A DNA stretch of 64,000 bases, taken from the NCBI GenBank assembly GCA_963575745.1, contig CAUYUJ010014553.1:62001-126000 (forward strand). Reading direction: 5' to 3'. Below, one piece after another: positions 21,082-32,572 of the stretch. The number at the start of each line of letters is the position of its first letter. Within the stretch, counting starts at the first letter, position 1. The notes under the pieces were generated by a model. The model made no database searches. It was not told the DNA's origin and saw only the letters and a list, made by a program, of their open reading frames with translations. This DNA is from Prorocentrum cordatum (lineage: Eukaryota > Sar > Dinophyceae > Prorocentrales > Prorocentraceae). Position numbers and translations under genes: made by a program.

Positions 21082-22884
21082 CCCTCCATGCCCTTGTTTT
21101 GGGACGCACTCGGGCAGGTCATCGGCCCGCGCGGCAGGTTTAGCTGCAGGGAGAAGGCCGCAGTGGTGAGCTACCTGTCGAACGCCCACTGGCCGCAGAC
21201 TCGCCTTTTTGCGTCTGGCGAGCGGGGCCACTCTCGCTGCTGCGCCTGCGGCGAGGCGCGTGGCAGCCTCTGGCACAGGCTTTTCGAGTGCCAAGCCCTG
21301 GCCGCAGAGAGGAGGGACTCGCTGCCCGCCCGCCTTCTGCGCTGCGCCACCCGGGTGAGGCAGCGAGGTGAGGAGGCAGGGGAGTGCTTCTCCAGGTGCT
21401 GGCTGCCGCAGCCCCCGCAAACGGCCTGGAGGTCGGACGCGATGGCAGTCATGTGGGTGGACAGGCCTGCCGACGGGCTGCTAGGCGGCCGCCTCTACCT
21501 CGACGGCTCGGCGCTCGACCCTGAGTTCGAGTGCATCCGCAGGGCTGGCTGGAGCATCGTGCAGTGCGACGAGTACGGCAACATGCAGGCGGCGGTGTAC
21601 GGCACGGTCCGCCTCGACCTGTGCCCCTTCCAGACGGCGAAGGACGGCGAGGACTTCGCGTTCTGGATGCTGAGCCGCTACCTCGGGCCTTCGATCATCG
21701 AGCTCAACATCGACTGTGCGTCCACGGCCAGCTGCTTGAAGCTCGGCAGGAAGTATACGACGGCGGCCAACAAGCCTAATGCGCACCTGTGGCCGGCCGT
21801 CTACGCCTCACTTGACGTGGACTCGCTCAAGGTGAACAAGGTGGCGGCCCACTGCACCGAGATCGATGTTCGCGAGGGCAGGATCTCGGAGGCGCAGTGG
21901 CGTGGGAACGCCCACGCCGGCAGGCTGGCGAAGGCGGGGGCGGCCCTCCACAGGGTCAGCGCGGCTGCCAGGCGCGAATTCTTCGGCACGATTGAGGTCG
22001 TGAGAGAGCTCTCCAGGTGGATCGCGCAGGCCTCGATCGTCTGGCAGGGCAGGGCCTCCAAGGACTGCGAGGGCCTCCCTGAGGGCGACGAGCGAAGGAC
22101 TGCTGTCACCTTCGCGGTCCCGCTGGAGGAGCGTGCTGACGGCCTGCTGGCGGCCCCCGCGAGCGGTTCGCGTGCCGCGCCCGCCGCCGTGGAGGCCCGC
22201 GGGGAGCAGGCAGGCAGCCGCCCCGCCGCTGATGGCGCCTGGGCCTCGGCGGCGCGCGACGGCGGAGTGGCGCTGGGCGCCCTGGTCTTCGCCTTCGCGG
22301 GGCACACCCTCGCGTACGCCAGGTGCGGTGAGGACGGCGCTGAGCAGGATATCATCGCGTGCACCAAGTGCGGAGCGTATGCGAGGCTAGGCGGGCGCTC
22401 TGGCTCGCAGCCCAAGCTGAAGGAGCGTTGTCCTGGTGCAACGGGCCTCCCCAAGTCGCTGCGGGACCAGAAGTCGCGGTGGGAGCGTGGCCTCCACCCT
22501 GGGGGCACGCCGCACGTCCGCAACACGCGGACGAAGGGGGCGGGCCCCCCCCGCCTTCGCAAGGAGGCCGAGGTGCCGCATGACGCCAGGGTGCGCTTCC
22601 TGAAGTGGCTCGGAGTCCAGCCTGATGCCCCAGCAGGCGAAGAGCGCTCCGCCTCGGTGGCTGGCGCTGCTGGGGGCGGCGCTGGCGGTGCGGCCTCTTC
22701 CTCGACAGAGGCGCCTGTTGCGGCTGGAGGTGCCGCGGCGGGTGCGGGATCGCGGCAGGCCTGGCTGGGAGCCTACGGCCTCGATGAGGAGAGCCTTCAG
22801 AGCTGGGCTGCGGAGGCCGAGGAGGCCCGAGCTGAGCGTCAGAGCAGGAAGCGGCGCAGAGATGACGGAGATGGAGGTGATTGA
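21082..22884 (+). CDS. LINE ORF2 C-terminal fragment: zinc motif, RNase H, second zinc motif
   Basis: About 600 codons with no clear natural start (first ATG in the insert 21088). In order: a cysteine-histidine motif (CCACGEARGSLWHRLFEC, about 21240-21293); an RNase H domain (about 21480-21960) with YLDGSA, an acidic DGED region, NIDCAS and KVAAHC; a serine/alanine-rich linker; a C-terminal CTKCGAYA...RCPG zinc-like motif (about 22360-22440); and a basic tail RKRRRDD. In functional RNases H the last motif usually reads GNxxAD. Here it is GNAHAG, the codon GGC at 21919-21921 replacing the aspartate, which predicts loss of nuclease activity. In its family it would degrade the RNA strand during target-primed reverse transcription. 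The fragment is inferred to be non-autonomous. Confidence 0.7.
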   Translation, partial: PSMPLFWDALGQVIGPRGRFSCREKAAVVSYLSNAHWPQTRLFASGERGHSRCCACGEARGSLWHRLFECQALAAERRDSLPARLLRCATRVRQRGEEAGECFSRCWLPQPPQTAWRSDAMAVMWVDRPADGLLGGRLYLDGSALDPEFECIRRAGWSIVQCDEYGNMQAAVYGTVRLDLCPFQTAKDGEDFAFWMLSRYLGPSIIELNIDCASTASCLKLGRKYTTAANKPNAHLWPAVYASLDVDSLKVNKVAAHCTEIDVREGRISEAQWRGNAHAGRLAKAGAALHRVSAAARREFFGTIEVVRELSRWIAQASIVWQGRASKDCEGLPEGDERRTAVTFAVPLEERADGLLAAPASGSRAAPAAVEARGEQAGSRPAADGAWASAARDGGVALGALVFAFAGHTLAYARCGEDGAEQDIIACTKCGAYARLGGRSGSQPKLKERCPGATGLPKSLRDQKSRWERGLHPGGTPHVRNTRTKGAGPPRLRKEAEVPHDARVRFLKWLGVQPDAPAGEERSASVAGAAGGGAGGAASSSTEAPVAAGGAAAGAGSRQAWLGAYGLDEESLQSWAAEAEEARAERQSRKRRRDDGDGGD

Positions 22885-23394
22885 GTCCTCGCTGGCCCCA
22901 GCCTTGGGGCGCTCGGACCGCGCGAACGCGCGTGTGCCGAGCTTTCGCTGCTCCTGGCTGTGGAGCGCCAGCCTGCCTCTCCTCCTGTCCTCCCTCTGCG
23001 TTCTCCTCCTGTCCTCCCTCTGCGTGTGGGACCCCTGGTGGCCGCGGGCCTCGGCGCGTGGGCGTGAAGTTTCTTGCGCCTCGCCTGCCTCGCCCTGCCG
23101 CCTGGGGCAGTGCAAGCATGTTTGGGGCGTCGCCCATCGAATGTTTGCATGTTTGTTTATATTCCAGCGCTTCGCGCTGATGCCCCTTGACGGGTGTCCT
23201 GAGCTGGCGGGCCGAGCAGTGCCTCGGGACCGATGCGCCCTGGAGGCAGCCTCCTGCGGCTCGTCTGGGCTCTAGGGGTCCCTTGAGGCCCGCCCCCTGT
23301 CTTGGGACGGCCCCTTTGGGCTAGGGCCTCTCAGTGGGGCCTGGGCCCTCAGTGCGCTCCCTTTTAGCATTTATAGGCCCCGCGTTACACGTTA
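21082..23394 (+). mobile_element. 5'-truncated LINE-type retrotransposon
   Basis: A 2.3-kb insert interrupts one CGGCAGACC array. It carries the C-terminal part of an ORF2-like protein and about 500 bases of 3' flank with CTCCTGTCCTCCCTCTGCGT duplicated. The reverse transcriptase is absent. Both junctions fall in ACAGCA, which the array contains anyway, so a target-site duplication cannot be proven. Confidence 0.65.
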
Positions 23395-23785
23395 CAGCAT
23401 GGCAGACCACAGCAGCACGGCAAACCGGCACCGCAGACCACAGGAGCATTGCAGATCAGCACGGCAGACCACATCAGTACGGCATATTAGCACAGCGGAT
23501 TACACGAACGTGGCTGACCAGTATGGCAGACCAGTCTGACAGGCCACAGGAACACGACAATTTAACACGGCAGACCACAGCAGCACAGCAGACCAGCATT
23601 GATGACCAGCACGGCAGACCACAGCAGCATGGCAGACAAGCACGGGAGACCACAGAAGCACGGCAGACCAGCACGGCAGACCACAAGAACACGGCAGAAC
23701 CTAATAGCACGGCGGACCACAGCACAGGAGCACGGCAGACCACATCAGCACGGCATACCACAGCAACACGGCAGACCAACACAGT
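23395..23785 (+). repeat. CGGCAGACCACAGCAGCA array, right part
   Basis: Continuation of the array at 20815-21081 after the LINE insertion, with the same CACGGCAGACCA core. It ends at a short unique stretch before family A copy 4. Confidence 0.85.
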
Positions 23786-23904
23786 GAATTGCCAACAGTT
23801 TTGTTGGTCGTCGCTGTTTTGGTTCGAGTGTCTTTGACGTTATGAACACGACGTTCTGTGACAATTTTCGTGGGCAAAAGCGACGCTTCCCGCTCTTGGC
23901 TGGC

Positions 23905-26345
23905 CAGTTTTTCCCGGAAAGGGCGCGGGCCCAGGGTTTTTTTTCCCGGAAAGGGCGCGGGCCCAGGGTTCTCTTTTAGTAGGTTAACCCCCCGGCCCCC
24001 CTGCGACTTGGGCCGGCGAAATTATTCTGCGATGAATTACGTGCGGGAGTAGGGCCGGCGGAATTATTTTTGAGGATGTCTCGAGCGAAACGCTTGTTTT
24101 TCAGAATTTGTTGAGGATGTCTCGAGCGAGACGCTGGTTTTGCAGAGTTGGGGATGTCTCGAGCGAAACGCTTGGTTTCAGAATTTGTTGAGGATGTCTC
24201 GAGCGAAACGCTGGTTTTGCAGAGCCGACCGCGACACGGAAAAGCGCCCCTTGCGCAGGAATTCTGAGGATGTCTCGCGCGTGCCGCGTTCCGCGCGCAG
24301 GAATTTAGATTTCTTGGGATTTTGACAGGATGTCTCGAGCGAAACGCTTGTTTTTCCTGCAAAGGGCAAAGGCCCAGGGTTCTCTTTTAGTTTTGTTTCC
24401 CCCCGGTTTTGACGGCTGTAGGGCCGGCGAATTTCTTTTGCGATAAATAGCGAGGTCGCGTAGGGCCGGCGAATTAAGATTTGAGGATTTCCCTAGCGAA
24501 GCGCTTGTTAGTCAGAATTTGATGAGGATGTCTCGAGCGAAACGCTTGTTTTGTGTTATAGATTGTCCTCTCCTGGGGACCAGAATTTAGAGGATCTCTC
24601 AAGTGAAATGATTGGTTTCACGTGCCCAGGTCTTGAGGATGTCTCGAGCGAGACGCTTGGTTTCACGCCTCCAGGTTGCCCAGGCAGAGGTCAAGCGCCA
24701 GGATTTGTTGAGGATGTCTCGAGCGAGACAGCGAAACGATTGGTTGAAGATTTTGTCAGAGGACGTCTCGATCCGAAACGCTTGTTTTGTGTTATATTGT
24801 CCTCTACTGGGGACCAGAATTTAAAGGATCTCTCAAGGGAAATGCTTGGTTTCACGTGCCATGTCTTGAGGACGTTCTCGAGCGAGGTGACGCCTTGGTT
24901 TCACGCCTCCAGGTTGCCCAGGCAGAGGTCAAGCTCCGGAATTGTCTTGAGATGCTCGCGCGAGACGCTGGGTGCACGGAGTCCTCGTCGCCCGGGCGGA
25001 TGTCTAGCATGAGGATGTGTCGAGGAAGTCTCGATCGAGACGCTTGTTTGCACGTGTCCAGGTTGCCCAGGCGGATGCCTAGCATGAGGATGTGTTGAGA
25101 ATGTCTCGCGAGATACGCTTGTTTTCACGTGTCCAGGTCGCCCAGGCGGATGTCTAACATGAAGATGTGTTGAGGATGTCTCGAGCGAGACGTTTGCTTT
25201 CACGTGTACAGGTTGCCAAGGCGGATATCTAGAATGAGGAGGTGTTGAAAACGTCACGAGCGAAACGCTTGTTTTCACGTGCCCAGGTCACCCAGGCGGA
25301 CGTCTCACATGAAGATGTGTTGAGCATGTCTCGAGCGAACTACTTGTTTTCACGTGACCAGTTCGCTCAGGCGGATGTCTAGCATGAGAATATGTTGAGG
25401 GTGTGTTGAGCGAAACGTTTGTCTTCACGTGTCTAGGTCGCTCAGGCGGATGTCTAGAATGAGGATTTTGACAGGATGTCTCGAGCGAAACGCTTGTCTC
25501 CAGCACGTTCCGTAGCGCGTCCCCTCGGCACGTCCCGCGGTGCGTCCCCATGGCACGTCCCTTGGCATGTCGCCTGGCGCGTCCCTTGAGAGGTTCCGCG
25601 GCGCGTCCTCCTGGCATGTCCCCCTGTCAACTAGCTCTGTGACAGATACTATGTGTTCAGGCAGCTCGAGCTTAAGATCCAGATCAGTTCGGTCAGGACT
25701 CGGATGCAAAGGAAGACTCGATCCACGACGCTATAGAGCACAACCGCGGCATGGCACATCGCAATTCAGCACGGTGCAGCGCAGCGCAGACTTCGGCACG
25801 GTACATCAAGATCGATACAATCAGCATTGCAACCTGGCACGTTCCTTGGCACGTTCCGTGGGGCGTCCCTTGGCGAGTCCCCCTGGCACGTCGCGTGTCG
25901 CGTCCCCTGGCACATTCCGTGGCACATCCATTGGCACGTTCCGTAGCGCGTCCCCTTGGCACGTCCTACGGTGCGACCCCATGGCACGTTTGGCGTCGCC
26001 TGGCGCGTCCCTTGGGACGTTTCGCGGCGCGTCCTCCTGGCATGTCCCCCTGTCAATGAGTTCTGGGGCAGCAACTATGTGTTCAGGCAGCTCGAGCTTA
26101 ATATCCAGATCAGTTCGGTCAGGACTTGGATGCAAAGGAAGACTCGATCCATGACGCTATAGAGCATAACCGCGGCATGGCACATCGCAATTCAGCACGG
26201 TGAAGCACAGCACAGCCCTCGGCACGGTACATCAAGATCGATAGAATCAGCATTGCACTTGCCCGTCACCCAATCAGGTGTGTTTGAAAACGTTGCGCTG
26301 CGTTACATTTCTATATTCCTTTCCGGGTTCGTGGGTCGATCGTGT
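23905..26345 (+). mobile_element. composite family A, copy 4 (expanded)
   Basis: The head is duplicated (CCCGGAAAGG at 23913-23922 and 23945-23954), and a third, altered head begins near 24350 (CCTGCAAAGGGC). CACGTGTCCAGGTCGCCCAG units are expanded (24590-25480). Two GGCACGTCCC arrays and AGCTCTGGGG blocks follow, and the tail CCTTTCCGGG lies at 26318-26327. It looks like one copy nested in or recombined with another. Confidence 0.65.
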
Positions 26346-26670
26346 TCATAATTTGTTGAGGATGTCTCGAGCGAAACGCTGGTTTTGCAGAGTTGGGGGA
26401 TGTCTCGAGCGAAACGCTTGCTTTTCAGAATTTGTTGAGGATGTTTCGAGCGAAACGCTGGTTTTGCAGAGTTGGGGTATCTAACATGGCGTCGGGCCCA
26501 ACGCCGAATTATGAGGAAAAGTGATGGCTTCTTGCTCTGAACAGGGGGGTGCGCTTTGGGGGCCTCTCCAGGGAAGACGTTGTGAGGATGTCTCGAGCGG
26601 GAGCGCGAATTCAGCGTATCCAAGTCACGCAGAGGGGTATCTAACATGGGTGTCCCGAGCTGGAACCATG
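26346..26670 (+). repeat. isolated GAGGATGTCTCGAGCG units
   Basis: Four GGATGTCTCGAGCGAAACGC-type units from family A without its head, plus a GTATCTAACATGG variant as at 7680-7760. No gene. Confidence 0.6.
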
Positions 26671-28190
26671 TGTTTTTCCCGGAAAGGGCAAAGGCCCAGG
26701 GTTCTCTTTTAGTTTGTTTCCCCCCGGTTTTGACGGCTGTAGGGCCGGCGAATTTCTTTTGCGATAAATAACGAGGTCGCGTAGGGCCGGCGAATTAAAA
26801 ATTGAGGATGTCTCGAGCGAAACGCTTGTTTTTCAGAATTTGCTGAGGATGTCTCAAGCAAAACGCTTGTTTTGTGTTATAGAGTGTCCTCTCCTGGGGA
26901 CCTGAATTCTGAGGATTTCTCAAGTGGATTGCTTGTTTTCACGTGCCCAGGTCTTGAGGATGTCTCGAGCGAGACGCCTGGTTTCACGCCTCCAGGTGGC
27001 CCAGACAGATGTCTAGCATGAGGATTTGTTGAGGATGTCTCGAACCAGAGGCTTGTTTTCACGTGTCCAGGTCGCCCAGGCGGATGTCTAGCATGAGCAT
27101 TTGTTGAGGATGTCTCGAGCGAGACGCTTGTTTGCACGTGTCCAGGTTGCCCAGGCGGATGTCTAGCATGAGGATATGCTGACAACGTCTTGAGCGAAAC
27201 GCGTGTTTTCACGTGTCCAGGTCGCCCAGGCACAGCACAGCCCTCGGCACGGTACATCAATATCGATACCCTGAGCATTGCAGCCTGGCATGTTGCCTGG
27301 CACGTTCCGCGGAGCGTCCCGTGGCGAGTCCACCTGGCACGTCGCGCGGTGCACGTCCATTGGCACGTTCCGTAGCGCGTCCCCTTGGCACGTCCCGCGG
27401 TGCGTGCCCATGGCACGTCCCCTGGCACGTCGCCTGGCGCGTCCCTTGGGACGTTCCGCGGCGCGTCCTCTTGGCATGTTCCCTCTGTCGATTAGTTCTG
27501 GGGCAGCTACCATCTGCTCAGGCAGCTCGAGCTTACGATCCAGATCAGTTCGGTGAGGACTCGGATGCCAGGGAGGACTCGATCCACAACGCTATACAGA
27601 GCACAATCGCGGCATGGCACATCGCAGTTCAGCACGGCCCAGCACAGCACAGCCGTCGGCACGGTACATCAAGATCGATACACTCAACTATGCACCTTGG
27701 CACGTTCCTTGGCGCGTTCCTTGGCGAGTCCACCTGGCACGTCGCGCGGAGCGTCCCCTGGCACGTCCCTCGGCACGTCCACTGGCACGTTCCGTAGCGC
27801 GTCCCCTTGGCACGTCCCGCGGTGCGTGCCCATGGCACGTCCCTTGGCACGTCGCCTGGCGCGTCCCTTGGGACGTTCCTCGGCGCGTCCTCCTGGCATG
27901 TTCCCTCTGTCGATTAGTTCTGGGGCAGCTACCATCTGCTCAGGCAGCTCGAGCTTACGCTCCAGATCAGTTTGGTGAGGACTCCGATGCCAGGGAGGAC
28001 TCGATCCCCAACGCTATATAGAGCACAATCGCGGCATGGCACATCGCAGTTCAGCACGGCGTAGCACAGCACAGCCCTCGGCACAGTACATCATCATCGA
28101 TACATTCAGCATTGCATGTGCCCGTCGCCCAATCAGGTGTCTTTGAAATGATGCAATGCCTTACATTTCTATATTCCTTTCCGGGTTCGT
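26671..28190 (+). mobile_element. composite family A, copy 5
   Basis: Inverted ends at 26678-26687 and 28176-28185 span about 1508 bases, almost the same as copies 2 and 3. This copy loses similarity right after CCGGGTTCGTG, whereas the other four continue with GGTCGATCATGTT, so the element's true right end is ambiguous. Confidence 0.65.
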
Positions 28191-28288
28191 GCCAGGAAGG
28201 CTGCAGGTGCTTCCAGGAGGTCTTGGCCCCGAAGGCTCCAATCAGGAGGTCCTCAAGAGATAACGACTTTTTGTTTAAACTGAAGAAT

Positions 28289-28443
28289 GTCGAAGACGCC
28301 TACGGCGAATCAGCCGTCGCTTGCATTTCAATTGCCTGTGTGGCCGAACGTCGCGGCCAGAGCTCGGCCAAGGTATCGTAGGATGTGTTCCCCCAGCAGT
28401 TGTGGAAGCCCCATCGGAGAAAGTAGGGGAGAAATGAGAAGAG

Positions 28444-28482
<39 letters not shown>
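28289..28482 (+). repeat. module C head and (GA)n, shared with 63458
   Basis: GTCGAAGACGCCTACGGC, GGCCGAACG, CAGAGCTCGGCCAAGG and a final GAGAAGAGGACGAGAG match the block at 63458-63620 by eye. A perfect GA run (about 28450-28480) follows, then a CTTGGG array, the same order as at the window's right end. Confidence 0.7.
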
Positions 28483-28484
<2 letters not shown>

Positions 28485-28499
28485 GGCGGCAGCGGAGGA

Positions 28500-29850
28500 G
28501 GAGAAGGAGGCGGAGGCATCTTGAGAGCCTCTTGGGACACTCTTGCGGCCTTTGGGGGGCTTCTTTGGGCATCTTGGGGGCCTTGGGGCTACTGGAGAGG
28601 CGTATTGGCAGTCTGAGGGCATTTCTGGCCCGTCTGACGCCGTCGGAAAGCCGTCTTGGGGGCCTCTCTTGGCCGACTTGGGGCACTCATGAGGCGCATC
28701 AGGGCCCTTTGGGATGCCTTCTTGGGCGTCTTGAGGTTTCCTGGGCCGTCGTGGGGCCCTCTTACTGCCATCTTGGGGTCCTCTTGGGCAGTCAGGGGAC
28801 CATCTCGGAGGCCTCTTGGTCGCTCTCGGGGCCACCTTAGAGGCCTATGGGCACGTCTTGGGCCCTCAGGAAGCCGAGAATGAGCGAACACCGACCTCCT
28901 TCAAAGACCTACGGCACATCAATGATTTTGGCCTCTTCAGGCCTTCCCAGAAGTCCTCGTGGAGGCCTCTAAGGCTGTGTTTGAGGCCCCTTGAGCCGTC
29001 TTGGGGGCATCGCGGGCCATCTTGAGGCATCTCGGTCCGTCGTGGAGGCATCTTGGGCTCTGCTGGGTCCATGGACGCCTTCTTGCAGCCCATCTTGGCA
29101 GTTCTTGGAGGCCATCTTAGGGTCGTCTGGCGTGGCAAGACCGACGGACTACTCAATGTCCGCGGCGTTCCAGATGGCCCGCGGGATTGGCCGAAAGCCT
29201 TTTGGGATCCGTGGAACAGCGAAACTGATTCAAATCTGGCACGCCGTCCAACCTTGCGGCAAGCTACAAGGGGCGGCGGATCTAGCGGCTCTCGGCCTAT
29301 CCCGTGCCTGGGTTGTGCTTGGGTTGTGAGTAGTGGGTCAGGGTCCTCATGGACGTTTATTGGGATCTCGTCGGAAGGCTCGGTGACATCTGGGAGGCAG
29401 TTGTTGCGCCTCTGGGGAAGCCTCTCGGTGGCCTCTTCGAACCTCTTTGGGGCCTCCTGAGGGGCTCTTTGGGGCCTCTTGATGGCCTCCTGGGGCCCTC
29501 TAGGGGCGGATGGTTCAACATCTAGGTTCGTTTCCCCCCTCTGGGATCCCTCTCGGGGCGTCCTCGGGGACCTCTTAGGCTGTCTCGGTACCATCTTGGG
29601 CCGTCTTGGGGACCTCTCGGGCTGTCTCGGTACCATCTTGGGCGTCTTGGGGGCATCTTGGGCCGTCTTGGAGCGTCGGGACCCCGAAATGGCGGAGACG
29701 CCCCAATCTCTCAGACAGTCATTGGTAACCAATGAGTTTTGCCTGTTGGGGCCCTCTTGGGGGTGGTCTTGGAGACCTCTTGGAGCATCTTGGAGGCCTC
29801 GTGGGCCGTTTGGAGACCATCTTGGGCGTCTTGGGGCGACCTTTCGGCGA
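28500..29850 (+). repeat. degenerate CTTGGGG array, copy 3
   Basis: Interrupted and diverged CTTGGGGGCCTC-type units over about 1.3 kb, with the ATCAATGATTTTGGCC tail motif inside (about 28917-28932). Several frames of 100-280 codons are open on either strand, but all are composed of the repeat. Confidence 0.75.
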
Positions 29851-31480
29851 ATCGAAACCCTTTTGGACAGTCGTTTTGGGCGGCACAGCGTCCAAATGAC
29901 CTACACGAAACACTCCAGAACTCACGGGGGACACCCCTGGAACGGTGGCGGATTGGCACTGCAGAATGTTGGCGCCAGGGCACTTTCATGGGTGTCGTCG
30001 AAGAGAGCGACGCCCAAACATGTTTGAGATGTCTCCGCAGCCTCAAACATTATTCGTCCAATGCGTATCGCTTGGGATCTGGTCCAGCTTGAGCGCAAAC
30101 CAAGTTAAATTGCCGAATCGGACCAGCCCTTGAGGCACAGGTGGTAGAACGGGACTTCTCTCCATTCTTCCAAAGCCCTTTCTTCCCCTAGTCAGGGAGG
30201 GGTACCGGTACCATGGATTTGGACGCTTGTCGGATGGAAGGGCTAAAGCGCCCAAGGCCCAGGTGGCCCAAGATGGTTCCAACACGGCCCCTCGACCCCC
30301 AATGCGCCGAGATGACTTCCAAGCTGGTTTCAGCTAGCGGGAGATGGTTCTCCCATGAGGCTTCGATTGGCCCCTAAGTCATCAATCGGGCGGTTTTTCA
30401 GAGGTAATGTGGTGAGTGCTTGTGTACATGTCTTTGACACTCCAGAGTTTCCGTTCCAGGGTGGCCCCATGGGTGCCGTTATGGTGGACGCGAAGTCAGG
30501 AGCCTTGCTTTAGACGCGCGGCGTTTCGTGAGCATCACCGTGCTAGTCTCCCCAGTTCCCGAATTTGCTGATGCCCAATCGGGTGTTCACCTTTCCCGCC
30601 TGTCCAGGTGCGGAGCATGCGTCCATCGAAGGAGACGAAACAACACAAACATAGATGTTCGGAGCTTCTCGCGGAGTTCTTGAATCTGTGTTGGGCCCCT
30701 GGCGCGCTCCGCGCCAGGGAGGGGCGTACAAAGCAGATCCGAGAAATACGTGCAGGCCCCGAAAGTTTATGTGTATGCAATGGCTTCGTTTTCTGATCAA
30801 GCAAAATGCCTGTTCACCTCCATGACTACTGAGTGTGAGTGCTGTTCTCCTCTCTTCCCTTATGGTGCGCTTATTTCCTCGGCCCATCCCGCATATTGCT
30901 TGTTTGTCGCACTGGACTGTCCCGGAGTTGAACTCCGATCCGATATGGTTTTCCCAATCAAAGCGTTCTCGGTCCCTCAAACATGATGTTGCCGCTGCAG
31001 CGTTGGCCGCCTGTGAGGGTCGGCATGTTGCTCTGGCCGTTCAGCTGTATGCTTTCGTCCCATCGAGGGAAACATGTCTGGATCCGATTCGTTTCTCATC
31101 GTTGCCGTTCCCATCCTTCCCCCTCCGACTTCCAGCGGTCCTCTTGCTTCCTCTACCCTCCTGCTGTTCCTGCTTGGTCGTCCTCATGCTCATCGCCTCA
31201 TCCTCCCTCTTCGCCCACTGTACAAGGCCCCCCTTGTGAGATCAAAGGTTTCATCACACAGTCGGGTTACTTGTGGGATCGAAGTCATCGATGACACACC
31301 GGCTGGCGATTGGAAGAGATGGGAGGGAGGGGTAGGATGTCAGGTATTGCGCGAGCGCGCCTGGTTTGTCCTCATCCTCTACCTTCTCCTCGGCCGCGCT
31401 TTCCCCCTGAAGCCAGAGACCTCTGTGTGACCATGCGGTCCCATCGGGGAATCCCCTCGAGTGGAAAAGAAGCAACGGGT
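29851..31480. other. no gene or strong repeat recognised
   Basis: Moderately GC-rich unique-looking sequence upstream of the coiled-coil gene. Frames up to about 145 codons occur on both strands, but none shows a domain or signal peptide. The gene's regulatory region could lie here, but I see no motif. Confidence 0.4.
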
Positions 31481-31484
31481 TCCA

Positions 31485-31506
31485 CACGCTGCCGGTTTGG
31501 CTCAAT
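31485..31506 (+). other. possible relict spliced-leader sequence (weak)
   Basis: The 3' part GCCGGTTTGGCTCAA resembles the end of the dinoflagellate spliced leader (GCCATTTTGGCTCAAG), about 14 of 19 positions. It lies 52 bases upstream of the ATG at 31558. The 5' part does not match, so chance is possible. Confidence 0.35.
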
Positions 31507-31557
31507 AGGTCACGTTTGCCCCACCAGTCATTAACGCAGTCTGATCGCGCCACCCGG

Positions 31558-32572
31558 ATGGCCGCGTTCAAGTTCGCAGCCTTGCTTCTGGTCGCATGCC
31601 CAGCCACCGCTCATGCCGCCTCCTTGCGGTCGAACAAGAGGGCGGCCGCAAATCCAGTGCGCAGGGTTGTCTCGATGTTGCAATCGATGCAGAAGAAGGT
31701 TGAGGCGGAAGGCGACAAGGAGGAAGAGATGTACAAGAGATTCTCATGCTACTGCAAGACGGGGGCCGCCGATCTCTCTGCAAGCATCTCCGCTGCGGGC
31801 ACGACAAGCACACAGCTTGGCTCCGACGTGAAGGCAGCGGAGGAGCAGCTCGCCCAGGTGAAGCAGGGGTTGGGGGATGCGCAGACGGAGCGTGCTGAAG
31901 CCAAGACGGCCGTCGCCAAGGCGACCTCGATCCGGGGGAAGCAGGCCGCCGGGTTCGCGGCAACAAAGGCAGAGCTCGAGAGCTACATCTCCGCCATCAA
32001 GCAGGCAGTCGCCGCGCTGACCAAGGGAATGGCGGGTGGATTCCTACAAACTACCTCGGCGAGCCTGTTGCGCCAGATCGTCCTGACCAAGAGTGACGCC
32101 ATCCAGGACGAAGACCGCGAGGCGCTTCTTTCATTCCTGTCTGGGAAGGACAGCTCCTCGTACGTGCCCCAGAGCGGGGAGATAACAGGGATTCTCAAGG
32201 AAATGGGCGACGGTTTCTCGAAGAGCCTTGCAGACGCTTCTGATACCGAGACCAACGCAATCAAGGAGTTCGAGGCTTTGGTCGCCGCAAAGGCCAAAGA
32301 GATCGACGCACTTACATTGTCCATCGAGGCCAAGACCTCGAAGAGCGGGTCGCTGGGCGTGACCATCGTCCAGATGAGGAATGATTTGAGCGACTCGGAA
32401 GTTGCGCTGCTCGAGGATCAGAAGCTCCTCCAAGAGTTGGAATCGGGCTGCTCCACGAAGGACAAGGAATACGAGGAACGCGTGAAGACGCGTCACGACG
32501 AGCTCGCCGCCCTCACCGAGACCATCAAGATTCTGAATGATGACGATGCGCTTGACCTGTTCAATCCAGAGG
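31558..32572 (+). CDS. secreted coiled-coil protein, exon 1 (N-terminal half)
   Basis: The ATG at 31558 opens a 20-residue signal peptide (MAAFKFAALLLVACPATAHA). A long helical region follows that matches, from memory, a family very abundant in dinoflagellates. Landmarks are YKRFSCYCKTG (about residue 60), AFLQT-like GGFLQTTSASLL, EDREALLSFLSG, YVPQSGEITGILKEM and KILNDDDALDLF (about 325-336). Two cysteines in the CYC motif and one near 302 are conserved features of the family as I recall it. Function is not known to me; secretion or an endomembrane location is inferred. Coding similarity ends after Leu-Phe. A GC donor at 32573 would join in phase to the exon at 61861, which begins with the residues expected next. 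Alternatively this is a 3'-truncated copy. Confidence 0.75.
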
